Source: Chelatococcus reniformis (GTDB lineage Bacteria > Pseudomonadota > Alphaproteobacteria > Rhizobiales > Beijerinckiaceae). Taken from it: DNA of 64,000 nt. Every line of letters starts with the position of its first letter. Within the stretch, counting starts at the first letter, position 1. The stretch covers positions 124,432 to 188,431 of the forward strand of contig NZ_BMGG01000011.1 in NCBI RefSeq assembly GCF_014640075.1, given 5' to 3'. The position numbers and the translations under genes were made by a program. Shown piece after piece: positions 9,450 through 18,040 of the stretch. A model generated the notes under the pieces. The model saw only the letters and a program-made list of their open reading frames with translations, made no database searches and was not told the origin of the DNA.

Positions 9450-9665
9450 TCAGTTGGACGCCAGCGCGCGCGCCGGGCGCCCCTCATCAAGACCGCAGTC
9501 GGCCTCTTCCTCGAGATGGTTCTGCAGCTCGGCGAGGCTCTGCCGGGCCTCCTCCGTCGCCATGGCCAGCAAATAGCTGAGCATCGGCAAGCCGAGCAGC
9601 TTGGCCTTGCGCACCGACCGGTTGCAAGTCTCCGTCAGCTCGATCAACGAAATAAGGTCGGTCAT
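9450..9665 (-). CDS. Small hypothetical protein downstream of luxI
   Basis: A 71-residue, probably all-helical acidic protein (TEEARQSLAELQNHLEEEADCGLDE). ATG 9665 lies 8 bp after the luxI stop with TGAGGA upstream, so it is cotranscribed with luxI and ends at the shared terminator. No signal peptide or recognisable domain. Small genes co-located with luxI in alphaproteobacteria occasionally modulate the quorum response, but nothing in this sequence proves that here. Function unknown. Confidence 0.65.
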   Translation of the reverse strand: MTDLISLIELTETCNRSVRKAKLLGLPMLSYLLAMATEEARQSLAELQNHLEEEADCGLDEGRPARALASN

Positions 9666-9673
9666 GATGGTCC

Positions 9674-10300
9674 TCAGGCAACCAGGAGCGACGGAACGGG
9701 CTCAAGCACCGGCTCGTAGATCCCGAGTGCCTCGCGCGTGCTGTGCAGCATGGCTTCATCGACATAAGCAAAGAAGGGCGCGATCTCGTAGTCGTCGTAC
9801 ATCACCGGCGACGCCAGCGGCACGATATCCCAGCCGTATTCCATGAGACGCTGGAGCGACCATAGCCGCCCTTCCATCACCAGCCCGGTGACCCCCATGC
9901 GCAGCGATGTCTCCACGACAGCGAGCATGATCCGCCGCGTCCGTGGATCGAAGGCGCGCGTCTCGCTCTTGGACACCGGCACGGCACAGCGGGTCAGCTC
10001 CCAGATGGTGGGCCCCTGCGGGGCCGGCGCGCCTTGCAGGATCTCCGGATAGACGTGCGTGAGCAAATGCGGCTTCATCGTCGGCAACAGCCGCGAGTAA
10101 GCTTCGACCGAGCCGTCCGCCGCGTGCTCGATGATGTGCACAGCATCTTCTGTATCGAATTGATCGATCTCGCGACCGTCCGGCTTACGCAGCTTGTGCC
10201 AGCGCATATACTCAACAAAATACTTATGCCGAAAACGGTATACGTCGTCCATCAACTCGCTTCGTCGGAAGCTGTCCTGGCCGGATACGACGATTGCCAT
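9674..10300 (-). CDS. LuxI-family acyl-homoserine lactone synthase
   Basis: A 208-residue autoinducer synthase that makes an N-acyl-homoserine lactone from S-adenosylmethionine and an acyl donor. The conserved family residues are present: R and F in VYRFRHKYFVEYMRW, the W, then GREIDQFDTEDAV (E, D, D), SRLLPT (R) and WELTRCAV (E, R). ATG 10300 is preceded by AGGGGA. The GREIDQFDTEDAV stretch resembles the RpaI/BjaI group, some of which use aryl- or branched acyl-CoA rather than acyl-ACP; that assignment is inference. It lies downstream of luxR on the same strand with a lux-box-like dyad in its promoter, suggesting autoinduction. Confidence 0.93.
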   Translation of the reverse strand: MAIVVSGQDSFRRSELMDDVYRFRHKYFVEYMRWHKLRKPDGREIDQFDTEDAVHIIEHAADGSVEAYSRLLPTMKPHLLTHVYPEILQGAPAPQGPTIWELTRCAVPVSKSETRAFDPRTRRIMLAVVETSLRMGVTGLVMEGRLWSLQRLMEYGWDIVPLASPVMYDDYEIAPFFAYVDEAMLHSTREALGIYEPVLEPVPSLLVA

Positions 10301-10337
10301 TGCATTCCCCTTTGAGGTTCGGAGAAGCAATGTAGAT

Positions 10338-10376
10338 AATATAGCGAGCGGCGTAGAATGGGGAAAATTCCCTCTT
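10338..10376 (-). promoter_or_regulatory. luxI promoter with lux-box-like dyad
   Basis: On the minus strand a TATATT -10 (10343-10338) lies 18 bp from a TTTTCC -35 (10367-10362). The -35 is embedded in an inverted repeat, GGGAA-AA-TTCCC (10361-10372), with extra matching pairs two positions further out (AA at 10357-10358, TT at 10375-10376). This is about 20 bp overall and overlaps the -35, the usual place for a lux box activated by a LuxR protein. Identification is by position and symmetry, not by match to a consensus. Confidence 0.55.
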
Positions 10377-10817
10377 GACTGCGGAATACGCTGGGTGCAG
10401 CGCAGCAGCGATCACGACGGAATAGGTCTACGGAGCGCGTTTCGACGCCAGCGACTCACGCGAGCTGCGAAGACCACCTTCCATTCCGCAGCTTGCAGTT
10501 CTTCGGACTCGCTCGGAGCAGCCCCCCCTCACGCGACCTCGTGCGGTCGGGACAAGCGACGCTCGGCATGTTTCGGATAGAGGAATGCCACGCCGAGCAC
10601 AAGTCGTTCGATCGACTGCAGGGACCGGACCGACGCATCCCGCAAGGCCGATCCGTGACCACGCGTCTATTGAACACGTCTCTCCGACCGCCGCGTTTCA
10701 ACGCATCAGCTATCCCAGGCATGCTCGTAACAAGCATGCCCGCAAGTCACGTCGCCCGTCTTGGCGATGCTCTCGCCCGGGTATCGGCCGGCCGGCAGCC
10801 AAGCCAAGCCAAGCGGC
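10377..10817. other. 441-bp stretch between luxI promoter and repeat
   Basis: No gene recognised on either strand. Composition is slightly less GC-rich than the neighbours, and open frames here have no ribosome binding site. It separates luxR from luxI, which are usually closer together. Confidence 0.4.
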
Positions 10818-10920
10818 TAGAGTATTTCCGCGTTCTTCGAATCGCCAAAATGCTCTATCTATTTTATCTATCGCGTTTTCTACACGCGAACCGGCGTCCA
10901 CTTCGCTCGAAAACGCTCTA
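10818..10920. repeat. TAGAGC-bounded dispersed repeat, copy 2
   Basis: A 103-bp copy of the element at 5353-5456, with the same ends (TAGAG...GCTCTA) and the conserved right part (CGCGAACCGGCGTCCACTTC then GCTCGAAAACGCTCTA). Its right end supplies the TAG stop codon of luxR on the minus strand. Confidence 0.85.
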
Positions 10921-11619
10921 GTTGATATAGCCCCGGCGCAGAGCATTGGCGACGGCCTGCACCTTGTTGACGGCGCCAAGCTTGCGGATGGCGCGATCGA
11001 GGTGATGCTCGACGGTCTTGTTGGCGAGCCCCAGAATCACCGACGTGTCCCAGGCGCTCTTGCCGGCGGCGGCCCATTTCAGGCACTCGGTCTCGCGCGC
11101 CGTCAGTGAATCGCCCAACGGCTGGTCGGACCGCCGCGTCAGCAGCACGGCCTGCGTGTGGGCAAAGATGCCGACGAGATGCAGGGAGAGCAGGTGCTCG
11201 CGCGGCAGATCGAGCGGATGCTGCGCCGAGAACGAAACGGCCGACTGGAAGCCGCTGAGATTGAAGATCGGAATCGAAAGCCCGTCGCGCAAACCGAAAT
11301 CGGCAGCTTCCGCCATGACGCAAGCGCCCTCGGCGTCGACCGACGCGCCCCGCCACAATAGGAGTTCGGACGTCTGCCTCAGGCAGCGCACCACCGGGTC
11401 GCGCCGATAATGCGAAGCCGCCTGATAGCGCGCACTCCACTCAGGCCAGCCGGCGATGAGCACGTGCTCGCGCACGTCGTCGCTGTCCGGCAAGCCACTG
11501 ATGGTGAAATTATCCAGGCCGTACGCCGCCGTCGCCCGTACGATCTCCTCCGCAAGTCCGGCTTGATTGTCGACTCCTTTGAGCCGTTCAATGGCCTCGC
11601 GGGCGAGGTCTCCTTCCAT
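10918..11619 (-). CDS. LuxR-family quorum-sensing regulator
   Basis: A 233-residue regulator. The N-terminal autoinducer-binding domain shows the conserved W, Y, D-P and W residues (WPEWSARYQAASHYRRDPVV, then LLLWRG). The C-terminal GerE-type HTH is complete (LTARETECLKWAAAGKSAWD, then KTVEHHLDRAIRKLGAVNK). ATG 11619 starts just before the conserved REAIERL helix. It would bind the lactone made by the LuxI encoded downstream and activate that gene. The TAG stop is formed by the end of the dispersed repeat at 10818-10920, so the last residues (GYIN) may reflect the insertion junction. Confidence 0.93.
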   Translation of the reverse strand: MEGDLAREAIERLKGVDNQAGLAEEIVRATAAYGLDNFTISGLPDSDDVREHVLIAGWPEWSARYQAASHYRRDPVVRCLRQTSELLLWRGASVDAEGACVMAEAADFGLRDGLSIPIFNLSGFQSAVSFSAQHPLDLPREHLLSLHLVGIFAHTQAVLLTRRSDQPLGDSLTARETECLKWAAAGKSAWDTSVILGLANKTVEHHLDRAIRKLGAVNKVQAVANALRRGYIN

Positions 11620-12217
11620 TCGAAAACCCCTTGGAACAAACCGTGGGAGGATACCGACTGACGCACACTCTCCGCGCCGGATGAGCCTTCGCGGACCCGC
11701 CGTTGCGCCGGAACGACAGCCTTTCGGGGCCGTGCCCGGCAATTTCGATCAACGCATAAGCGACTGCGGTGACGACCTGGGCGCCAAACGCCCCGCTTAC
11801 CCTTGAAATTATTGCACCAACAAGGTTTTGAGTGTCAACGCGTCGAATGAGGGATGGCGCTGCCGCCGTCCGGCGGCGGTAGCGACGACCGCCTCCCCGG
11901 CCGCGCTGCCCTCGGGCACGAGATGGCCACGGACGGCGATCCGCTGCGCTGCAACGCTTGACCCCGTCTCGATCAGAGGCGGGCGCGGGCTGGGATCGCG
12001 TTCATCCAAGTCTTTGAATTTGCGCCGTTTTTGTCCGCTTGGGCGCCATTTGGCCGGCCCGCATGCTGTCGGCGACATCTCGTGCCGACCGCGGGTATCT
12101 CCGGGGTCCACGCGATGGGAGCGGTAAGCCTAACCGCCACGGCGACGCTGCGCGCGAAGCCGCGGTCGTTCACATATCGCTCAGGATCGCCGACGATTCG
12201 CCAGCGGCCTCACGACG
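11620..12217. other. 598-bp intergenic stretch upstream of luxR
   Basis: It holds the luxR promoter region on the minus strand. A less GC-rich part (11800-11835) includes a short hairpin further on (CCGCCG-TC-CGGCGG, 11863-11876). Frames on both strands at about 11810-12110 lack ribosome binding sites and recognisable motifs. No gene is supported. Confidence 0.4.
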
Positions 12218-12478
12218 TCAACGGCCGCCGCAGTTCGAACAGATGCTCTTGGTGGTCCGGTCCCCCTCGGCGTTCTTCTGCTCCTGCAGCTTCTGCGCCC
12301 GGTCTTCGGCCGTGCCGGTGGGAACGTCGGACGGACGCGGCTGGCGGTGGCCGGTCGGTGCCGTCCCGCCGGCGCCCGCCGTCCCTCCCGGCGCGCCGGC
12401 CCCTCCCATCCCGCCGCTCTGGGCGAGCGCGGCGCCAACCTGAGTCACGACGAAAACGACGATGAGAACCCTGCGCAT
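12218..12478 (-). CDS. Small exported Gly-rich hypothetical protein
   Basis: An 86-residue protein with a clear Sec signal peptide (MRRVLIVVFVVTQVGAALAQ, cleavage after ALA). The mature part begins with a Gly/Ala-rich low-complexity stretch (GGMGGAGAPGGTAGAGGTAP), followed by a charged helix (EDRAQKLQEQKNAEGDR), and ends in a C-x2-C pair (SICSNCGGR) that could form a disulfide or bind metal. AGGGG precedes ATG 12478. No family recognised; standing alone on the minus strand. Probably periplasmic. Confidence 0.6.
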   Translation of the reverse strand: MRRVLIVVFVVTQVGAALAQSGGMGGAGAPGGTAGAGGTAPTGHRQPRPSDVPTGTAEDRAQKLQEQKNAEGDRTTKSICSNCGGR

Positions 12479-12656
12479 GCCGACCCCTGCTTCAACCCGA
12501 CCGATATGCAACGGCCATGGCGCCCGGGAGGTTCCACCCTGAGCGCTGCGGCGTTCATCTCGATGGTCAGAAGGGCTTCGCCGTCATGCGTGCGCACCCG
12601 CACGGCCAACCCACGACAACGGCTTTACGCCTAGTCCATCAGCCGGGGGAAAAGCC

Positions 12657-12749
12657 ATGATGAAGGTTCAAATTGCCTTGTACGCCATCATCACGATCAG
12701 CACCGCGATCGTCGCCATCCCGCTGCTGGCGGCACTCTCGGCGGGCTGA
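12657..12749 (+). CDS. 30-residue single-pass membrane peptide
   Basis: The frame encodes MMKVQIALYAIITISTAIVA followed by IPLLAALSAG: essentially one transmembrane helix with a short basic start. GGGGGA lies 7 nt before ATG 12657. Length and composition fit a bacterial small membrane protein, and the surrounding DNA has no other gene. No function known. Too short for normal gene finding. Confidence 0.5.
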   Translation: MMKVQIALYAIITISTAIVAIPLLAALSAG

Positions 12750-12832
12750 GGCGCCGAGGTCCCGCCGCGCCGCCGCTCTGAGGCTGGACCGCTCCTGCGG
12801 GCACGCGCGTCCTCGCCTCGCCCGCCGGAAGC

Positions 12833-13345
12833 CTAGCGCCGCACTTCGACTGACAGCTCGGGGCGGTGATTGAGGGTCTGGAAGACGACGCAATAGCGTT
12901 CCGTCAGCTTGATGAGCAGGTCGATCTTGTCCTGCGGCGCATCCGTGTCGATGTCGAAGCGCAGGCGTATCGCCCGGAAGCCGACCGGCGTCTCCTTGTC
13001 GACGCCGAGGGTGCCGCGGAAGTCGAGGTCGCCTTCCGCATGCACGCGGCCCGCCTTGAGCGGCACCTCGAGCGCCGTCGCCACCGACTTGAGCGTCACG
13101 CCGGCGCAGGCCACCAGGGCCTCCAGCAGCATGTCGCCCGAGCACAGCTCCGCCCCGGAGCCGCCGGTGGCCGGATGCAGGCCGGCAATGGCAAGCGCGC
13201 GGCCGGTCTCCACCTTGCAGGCGATGCCGTCCTGATCGATCGAGCCGTCCGCCTTGAGCGTGATCACGGCCGCGTCCGGCGCCTCCCGGTAGCGCTCCTT
13301 GATCGGCGCCTGGAGAGCCCTGAGTTCCTGCGCATTCATCCCCAT
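12833..13345 (-). CDS. OsmC family peroxiredoxin-like protein
   Basis: A 170-residue OsmC/Ohr-fold protein. The two family cysteines are present, in LVACAGVTLKSVA (about residue 79) and ERYCVVFQTL (about residue 150), which are the expected positions for thiol-dependent reduction of organic hydroperoxides. The family usually acts in the cytoplasm as a dimer. Its start overlaps the end of the SsuB-like ATPase gene by 10 bp, making it the last gene of the sulfonate-uptake operon. An OsmC protein in a sulfonate operon may protect against peroxide made by flavin monooxygenases, or handle a thiol intermediate; this is inference. Confidence 0.92.
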   Translation of the reverse strand: MGMNAQELRALQAPIKERYREAPDAAVITLKADGSIDQDGIACKVETGRALAIAGLHPATGGSGAELCSGDMLLEALVACAGVTLKSVATALEVPLKAGRVHAEGDLDFRGTLGVDKETPVGFRAIRLRFDIDTDAPQDKIDLLIKLTERYCVVFQTLNHRPELSVEVRR

Positions 13346-14145
13346 CGTCGTCTCCCTGTGGCTGGCGTCGCCTTCGCCGCGCTGTCGCCGGCAGTTCCCG
13401 GGAAGCGCTCTCGGCCGCCGAGCGAAGCATCGAGAGCCCTTAGCACGCGGTGCTTGGCACTGTCGAAACCGAGATCGAGGGGCCGACGCGGGCGCGGCAG
13501 GTCGACGCCGATGGTCTCGAACAGGCGGCCCGGGTTGGGCTGCATGACGACGACGCGGTCGCCGAGCGTGACGGCCTCCTCCACGTCGTGCGTGACGATG
13601 ACGACGGTGGGCCGGCTCTCATCCCACAGGGCCAGCAGGTGCTCGTGCAGGCTCGCCCGGGTCATGGCATCGAGCGCCGAGAATGGCTCGTCGAGGAGCA
13701 GCGCCTTCGGGCCGGGCACCAGCGCGCGGGCGATCGAGACGCGCTGCTGCTGGCCGCCGGACAGCTCCCGCGGCCAGCGATCGGCGTGGGCCGTCAGGCC
13801 CACCCGCGCCAGCGCGTCGTCGACCTTGTGGCGACGGACCGCGGTGGCCATGTGCTGGAGCCCGAAGCCGGCATTGTCGCGCACCCTCAGCCACGGCAGC
13901 AGCCGCGCCTCCTGGAACGCCAGGCCGACGGCCGGATGCGGCGCGTCGATAACCTCGCCGTCGATGCGCACCGCACCCTGGGTCGCCCGGTCGAGGCCGG
14001 CCACGAGCCGCAGCAGAGTGGTCTTGCCGCAGCCCGAGCCGCCGACGATGGCGACGATCTCGCCCGCCTCGACGGCGAGCGACACGTCCTCGAGCGCTCG
14101 CGTCCCGTCGGCATAGACTTTGGACAGGGCCTCGATCGACAGCAT
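13336..14145 (-). CDS. Sulfonate/nitrate/taurine-type ABC transporter ATP-binding protein
   Basis: A 269-residue ABC ATPase of the SsuB/TauB/NrtD group that energises import. Walker A GGSGCGKTT (about residue 35), signature LSGGQQQR, Walker B ALLLDEPF and the switch His in IVTHDVEEA are all intact. The FQEARLLPWL segment is the typical Q-loop of this group. It overlaps the permease stop by 1 nt (TGATG) and the OsmC start by 10 bp, so the order ssuA-ssuC-ssuB-osmC is tightly coupled. The substrate is probably an alkanesulfonate given the LLM enzymes nearby. Confidence 0.93.
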   Translation of the reverse strand: MLSIEALSKVYADGTRALEDVSLAVEAGEIVAIVGGSGCGKTTLLRLVAGLDRATQGAVRIDGEVIDAPHPAVGLAFQEARLLPWLRVRDNAGFGLQHMATAVRRHKVDDALARVGLTAHADRWPRELSGGQQQRVSIARALVPGPKALLLDEPFSALDAMTRASLHEHLLALWDESRPTVVIVTHDVEEAVTLGDRVVVMQPNPGRLFETIGVDLPRPRRPLDLGFDSAKHRVLRALDASLGGRERFPGTAGDSAAKATPATGRRRWG

Positions 14146-14999
14146 CAGAGGCGATCCCGCGCCGTGTCCTGCCAGGCGAGCAGCGGCGCCGTGAGCGCCA
14201 CGATCAGGCTATCGCAGAGCTTGCCGAGCACGGCGAAGGTGATGATGGCGGCAAGGATCTGGTCGGGCTTGCCCAGTTGCTGGCCATCGACGAGCAGGTA
14301 GCCGAGACCCTCCGATGCGCCCATGAACTCGGCCGCCACGACGAACATGAAGCCGAGGCCGAGGCCCGAGCGCAGGGCGGTGACCCAGGCAGGCAGCACC
14401 GCCGGCAGCAGCACCCGCCGCACCAACGCCAACGGGCTGAGGCGGAACACGCGGCCGACCTCGATGAGCTTGCGGTCGACCGAGGCGATGGCGCTCATCA
14501 CGCCGAGATAGACCGGGAAGAACACGCCGACGGCGATGAGCGTGACCTTCGAGGCCTCGAAGATGCCGAGCCAGAGGATGAACAGGGGCACCCAGGCGAT
14601 CGATGGAATGGCGCGTAGCGCCTGGATCGTGGGATCGAGCACCCGGCGCAGCGGACGCGACGCGCCGGTCAGCGCGCCGACGGCGGTCCCCGCCGCGGCA
14701 CCGACGGCGAAGCCGAGGCCGATGCGCGACAGCGTCGCCAGCACGTGAGTGGCGAGGTCGCCGGAGCGCGCGAGCGTGACCAGGGTGTCGAAGATGCGGC
14801 TCGGCGGCGGCAGCAGACGGCCCTGCACCAGGCCAAAGCGGATCGCCGCTTCCCAACCCACGGCAACGACCAGGGGCAGCACGACGCCGACGAGCCAGAT
14901 CCCCGCGGCCGGGCGGCGCGTGGCCGCCCCGCCCGCATCTGCCGCCGGTGCGGCGTCGGCGGCCGGCGGCCGCCCGGAGATCAAGTCGACGGAGGCCAT
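14145..14999 (-). CDS. Sulfonate-type ABC transporter permease
   Basis: A 284-residue inner-membrane permease of the SsuC/TauC family with about six hydrophobic helices. The cytoplasmic EAA-like loop that contacts the ATPase is visible in VGRVFRLSPLALVRRVLLPA, and AIPSIAWVPLFILWLGI is a family signature. The N-terminal ~25 residues are Ala-rich and cytoplasmic. It begins 4 nt after the stop of the binding-protein gene and overlaps the ATPase gene by 1 nt. It would form a homodimer with two copies of the ATPase. Confidence 0.93.
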   Translation of the reverse strand: MASVDLISGRPPAADAAPAADAGGAATRRPAAGIWLVGVVLPLVVAVGWEAAIRFGLVQGRLLPPPSRIFDTLVTLARSGDLATHVLATLSRIGLGFAVGAAAGTAVGALTGASRPLRRVLDPTIQALRAIPSIAWVPLFILWLGIFEASKVTLIAVGVFFPVYLGVMSAIASVDRKLIEVGRVFRLSPLALVRRVLLPAVLPAWVTALRSGLGLGFMFVVAAEFMGASEGLGYLLVDGQQLGKPDQILAAIITFAVLGKLCDSLIVALTAPLLAWQDTARDRL

Positions 15000-15003
15000 G
15001 CGC

Positions 15004-15990
15004 TCAGTTCGTCGTCTTGGCGAGGTACTGCGGATCGATGAGCTGATCGACCGCTGCCGTCACGTCGGTGTCGGCGGGGAGCACGCCCGCGTTCTTGAGG
15101 GCGTTGCCGGCGGCCAGGATCGACTGGCGCTGAGGATCGCCGATGGCGCTGGAGGTCAGGTCGGTGCGCTCATCGATCTGCCGGTCGATCACGGCGGGCG
15201 GCAGCTTCGTCACCTCGGCGAAGGTCGCCTTGAGCGCCGGCTTGTTGGCGAGCGACCACTGGCGTGCCGCTTCGTAGGCGGCCAGCACCTTGCGGACGAG
15301 ATCGGGATGCTGCTTGGCGAATTCCTCGCGCACGTTGAGGATGCCCCAGGTGTTCGCCTCCGGCTTGCGGAAGAACAGCACGTCGCCGTTCTCGATCTCG
15401 GCAGCGGCCATCATGGGGTCGAGGCCGGCCCAGGCGTCTACATCGCCGCGGTCGAGGGCGAGGCGCCCGTCGGCGTGCTGGAGCAGCACGAACTTGACGT
15501 CCTTGTCGGTGAGGCCGGCGTCAGCCAGTGCCCGCACCAGGAAGATGTGGGGATCGGTGCCGCGGGTGACGGCCACACGCTTGCCTTTGAGGTCGGTCAC
15601 GGCCTTGACGCCGCTGTCCTTGCGGGTGACGAGCGCGGTCCATTCCGGACGCGAGTAGACGTAGACCGACTTGATCGGATTGCCGTTGATGCGGGCGACC
15701 AGTGCCGCCGAACCGGCGGTGGAGCCGAAATCGATCGAACCGGCGTTCAGGAACTCCAGCGCCTTGTTGGAGCCCTGCGACTGCACCCAACGCACCTTGA
15801 TGCCGTCCTTGGCCAGCGCCTTCTCCAAGAGCCCCTGCTCCTTCAAGACCAGGCTGACCGGGTTGTAGGTGGCGTAGTCGATGCGGATCTCCGAAACCTC
15901 GGCAGCCCGCGCAGGCGCCGCCAGGCTCAGGCCGGCGAGAAGGGCGAGACCGAGCCGCCGGAGGCCGACGAGCGAAGGAAGGGCTTGCAT
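15004..15990 (-). CDS. Aliphatic sulfonate-type ABC substrate-binding protein
   Basis: A 328-residue periplasmic protein of the SsuA/NMT1 family. Start ATG 15990 gives a Sec signal peptide (LGLALLAGLSLAAPARA) and has GGAG upstream. The mature start EIRIDYATYNPVSLVLKEQG and the SIDFGSTAGSAALVAR segment are typical of sulfonate binders, as is RGTDPHIFLVRALADAGL. First gene of the ssuA-ssuC-ssuB-osmC unit. Nitrate, taurine or aromatic sulfonates are alternative ligands; the general class is secure. Confidence 0.92.
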   Translation of the reverse strand: MQALPSLVGLRRLGLALLAGLSLAAPARAAEVSEIRIDYATYNPVSLVLKEQGLLEKALAKDGIKVRWVQSQGSNKALEFLNAGSIDFGSTAGSAALVARINGNPIKSVYVYSRPEWTALVTRKDSGVKAVTDLKGKRVAVTRGTDPHIFLVRALADAGLTDKDVKFVLLQHADGRLALDRGDVDAWAGLDPMMAAAEIENGDVLFFRKPEANTWGILNVREEFAKQHPDLVRKVLAAYEAARQWSLANKPALKATFAEVTKLPPAVIDRQIDERTDLTSSAIGDPQRQSILAAGNALKNAGVLPADTDVTAAVDQLIDPQYLAKTTN

Positions 15991-16209
15991 GGGTGGCTCC
16001 AGACCGACCGGTGGATGTTGCTGCCGCATGATCTACAGCGCCAAGTCGCGCCGTCAACGATTTTGCATCGCAACATGGGAATTTGTCGATTACACTGAAA
16101 CTATCCGTATTTTTCCGGTCGCCGCCGGGCCGTGCCCTGCCCGAGAGGTGCGGCTGGGCCGCACATTCTCTGGCTCGATGTCGCGGGCCCGATGGCACGC
16201 CGGCGGAGC

Positions 16210-17889
16210 TCACGCCGGGCCCGGCGCTCCGGGCTGCTGGTTGGCGATCCGGCTCTGAAGCAGTTCGCCGCTGCGCTCCAGCACCGGATAGGCGGCAGCG
16301 GCGACGATGTGGCTGTTGATCAGCTTGATGTCGCTGAGCAGGTCGAGGTAGAGCGCGCCCGCCTGGGCCGCCTCGGGACGGCCGGTTCTCATCTGGTCCA
16401 CATGCAGGACCGTGGCCTGGGACTCGGCCTCCCGGAACGCAATCTTCTCATCGGCCAGCAAACGGGCGGTCGGACCATCGTCGGTCATGAGGACGGACGC
16501 GGCGGTCTTCAGGTTAGCGCTCAAGCGGTCGATCATGGCGACGAGTTCGGCTTCCTCCGCCTCCGAGAAGGCCAGGCCACGCTTCAAGCGCTTGGACGCG
16601 TGCGGCAGCAGATTGCGGGTAACCACGTCACCGGCCTGCTCGAGGTTCATGGCGAAGTTCAGGATCGCGGCGAGGCGCTTATTCTCGTTGTCGCCGAGTT
16701 CGTCCGGGTCGAGCGACGTCAGGTAGGCCTTGATCGCCGTGTTCAGGCGGTCGAGCACGTCGTCGCGCCGCTTCGTCTCGGCGATGACCCGCCGGTCGCC
16801 ATTGGCCATTGCGCTACGCGCGCCGGCGAGCATCTCCTCCAGCACGTCCACCAGCCGCAGCGCCTCACGCGTCGCGGCACCGAGTGCCACGATCGGCGTC
16901 TCCCGCGCTGCGGCGTCGAGGTAGAGGGGCCGGGAGGGGTCCGCCGGGTCGACGCGCTCGGGGAGCCAGCGTTTCAGCAGGGCGGCATAGGGCGTCAGCA
17001 GCGGCAGAAAGACCAGGGCGATGATGACGTTGAAGGCCGTATGAAAATTGGCGACGGCGCGGGCGTTGTCCGGCTCCAGGGTAACCAGCAGGCGGCCGAT
17101 GGGCTCCAGCAGGGCGAGTCCGACGGCCACGCCGACGACACGGGTGAGCAGGTTGCCCACGGGCAGCCGCTTGGCGCCGAGATCGTTGCCGGCCGCCCCC
17201 TCGAGCACCGGGTTGATGGCCGTGCCGAGATTGGCGCCGAGCACGAGCGCGAAGGCGGCGTTCGGCGGCAGCGCACCCTTGCTCGCCAGCGACATGATGA
17301 GCAGGACGACCGCGACGCTGGAATGCACTGCCCAGGTCACGCCCGCCCCCAGCAGGACGGCGAGCAGCGGCGTGGTCGAGATGGCACCGAGCAGCAGCCG
17401 CAGGCTCGGCGTGTCCTCGTAGTCGGTCATCAGATGCAGCAGTTGATGCAGGGCCAGGAGCATCAGCCCGAGGCCGATGAAGACCCGGCCGAGGTCGTGC
17501 GTCGGCGTGCTGGAATCGCGGCGGAACATCAGCACGCCGACCAGGATGAGCACCGGCGAGAACGCCGCCACATCGAACGACAGCACCTGCACGATGAGCG
17601 TCGTGCCGACGTTGGCGCCGAGCATGACGGCGAGCGCCGGCACGAGATCCACCAGGCCGCCGGCGGCAAAGCCCGCGGTCATCAGGCCGGTCGCCGTGCT
17701 GCTCTGCAGGATGGCGGTGACGCCGATGCCGGCCAGCAGCGCCCGCACGCGGTTCCGCAGCGCCGTGCCGAGAAACGCCCGCAGGCCCGGACCGAAGGCG
17801 CGCTGAATCCCCGTCTGCACCATGCGCGTGCCCCACAGGAGCAGCGCGATGGCGCCGGCGAGATCGATCAGCGTGACGGGAAATGCCAT
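16210..17889 (-). CDS. Na/Pi cotransporter family protein (NptA/YjbB-like)
   Basis: A 559-residue membrane protein. The two inverted Na/Pi repeats carry the signature motifs: LQSSTATGLMTAGF (about residues 64-77) and, later, HSSVAVVLLIMSLASKG. The C-terminal ~200 residues form a soluble PhoU-like helical domain (LVDVLEEMLAGARSAMANGD and following). Start ATG 17889 removes an Arg-rich extension that lacks a ribosome binding site. It moves phosphate with sodium across the inner membrane, possibly as an exporter like YjbB. It is upstream of the sulfonate operon on the same strand but separated by about 220 bp, so a functional tie is not obvious. Confidence 0.93.
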   Translation of the reverse strand: MAFPVTLIDLAGAIALLLWGTRMVQTGIQRAFGPGLRAFLGTALRNRVRALLAGIGVTAILQSSTATGLMTAGFAAGGLVDLVPALAVMLGANVGTTLIVQVLSFDVAAFSPVLILVGVLMFRRDSSTPTHDLGRVFIGLGLMLLALHQLLHLMTDYEDTPSLRLLLGAISTTPLLAVLLGAGVTWAVHSSVAVVLLIMSLASKGALPPNAAFALVLGANLGTAINPVLEGAAGNDLGAKRLPVGNLLTRVVGVAVGLALLEPIGRLLVTLEPDNARAVANFHTAFNVIIALVFLPLLTPYAALLKRWLPERVDPADPSRPLYLDAAARETPIVALGAATREALRLVDVLEEMLAGARSAMANGDRRVIAETKRRDDVLDRLNTAIKAYLTSLDPDELGDNENKRLAAILNFAMNLEQAGDVVTRNLLPHASKRLKRGLAFSEAEEAELVAMIDRLSANLKTAASVLMTDDGPTARLLADEKIAFREAESQATVLHVDQMRTGRPEAAQAGALYLDLLSDIKLINSHIVAAAAYPVLERSGELLQSRIANQQPGAPGPA

Positions 17890-18040
17890 CGCGGGCGCCT
17901 TGCAACGTTGGGCAGAGGACGGAGCTTGTGCCCCACGGCCTCGCCTGGGCCGCCCCATCCGGAACATGGCCCCGGCGGATGCCCTTGCCAGGCCGCCCGC
18001 CGTTTAATCCTCGCCTGCCGTTCGGTGCAATGCCGGAATA

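Noticed and set aside
11809-12127. ~100-codon frames on both strands upstream of luxR
   Set aside because: No ribosome binding site, no motif and overlapping each other; not supported.
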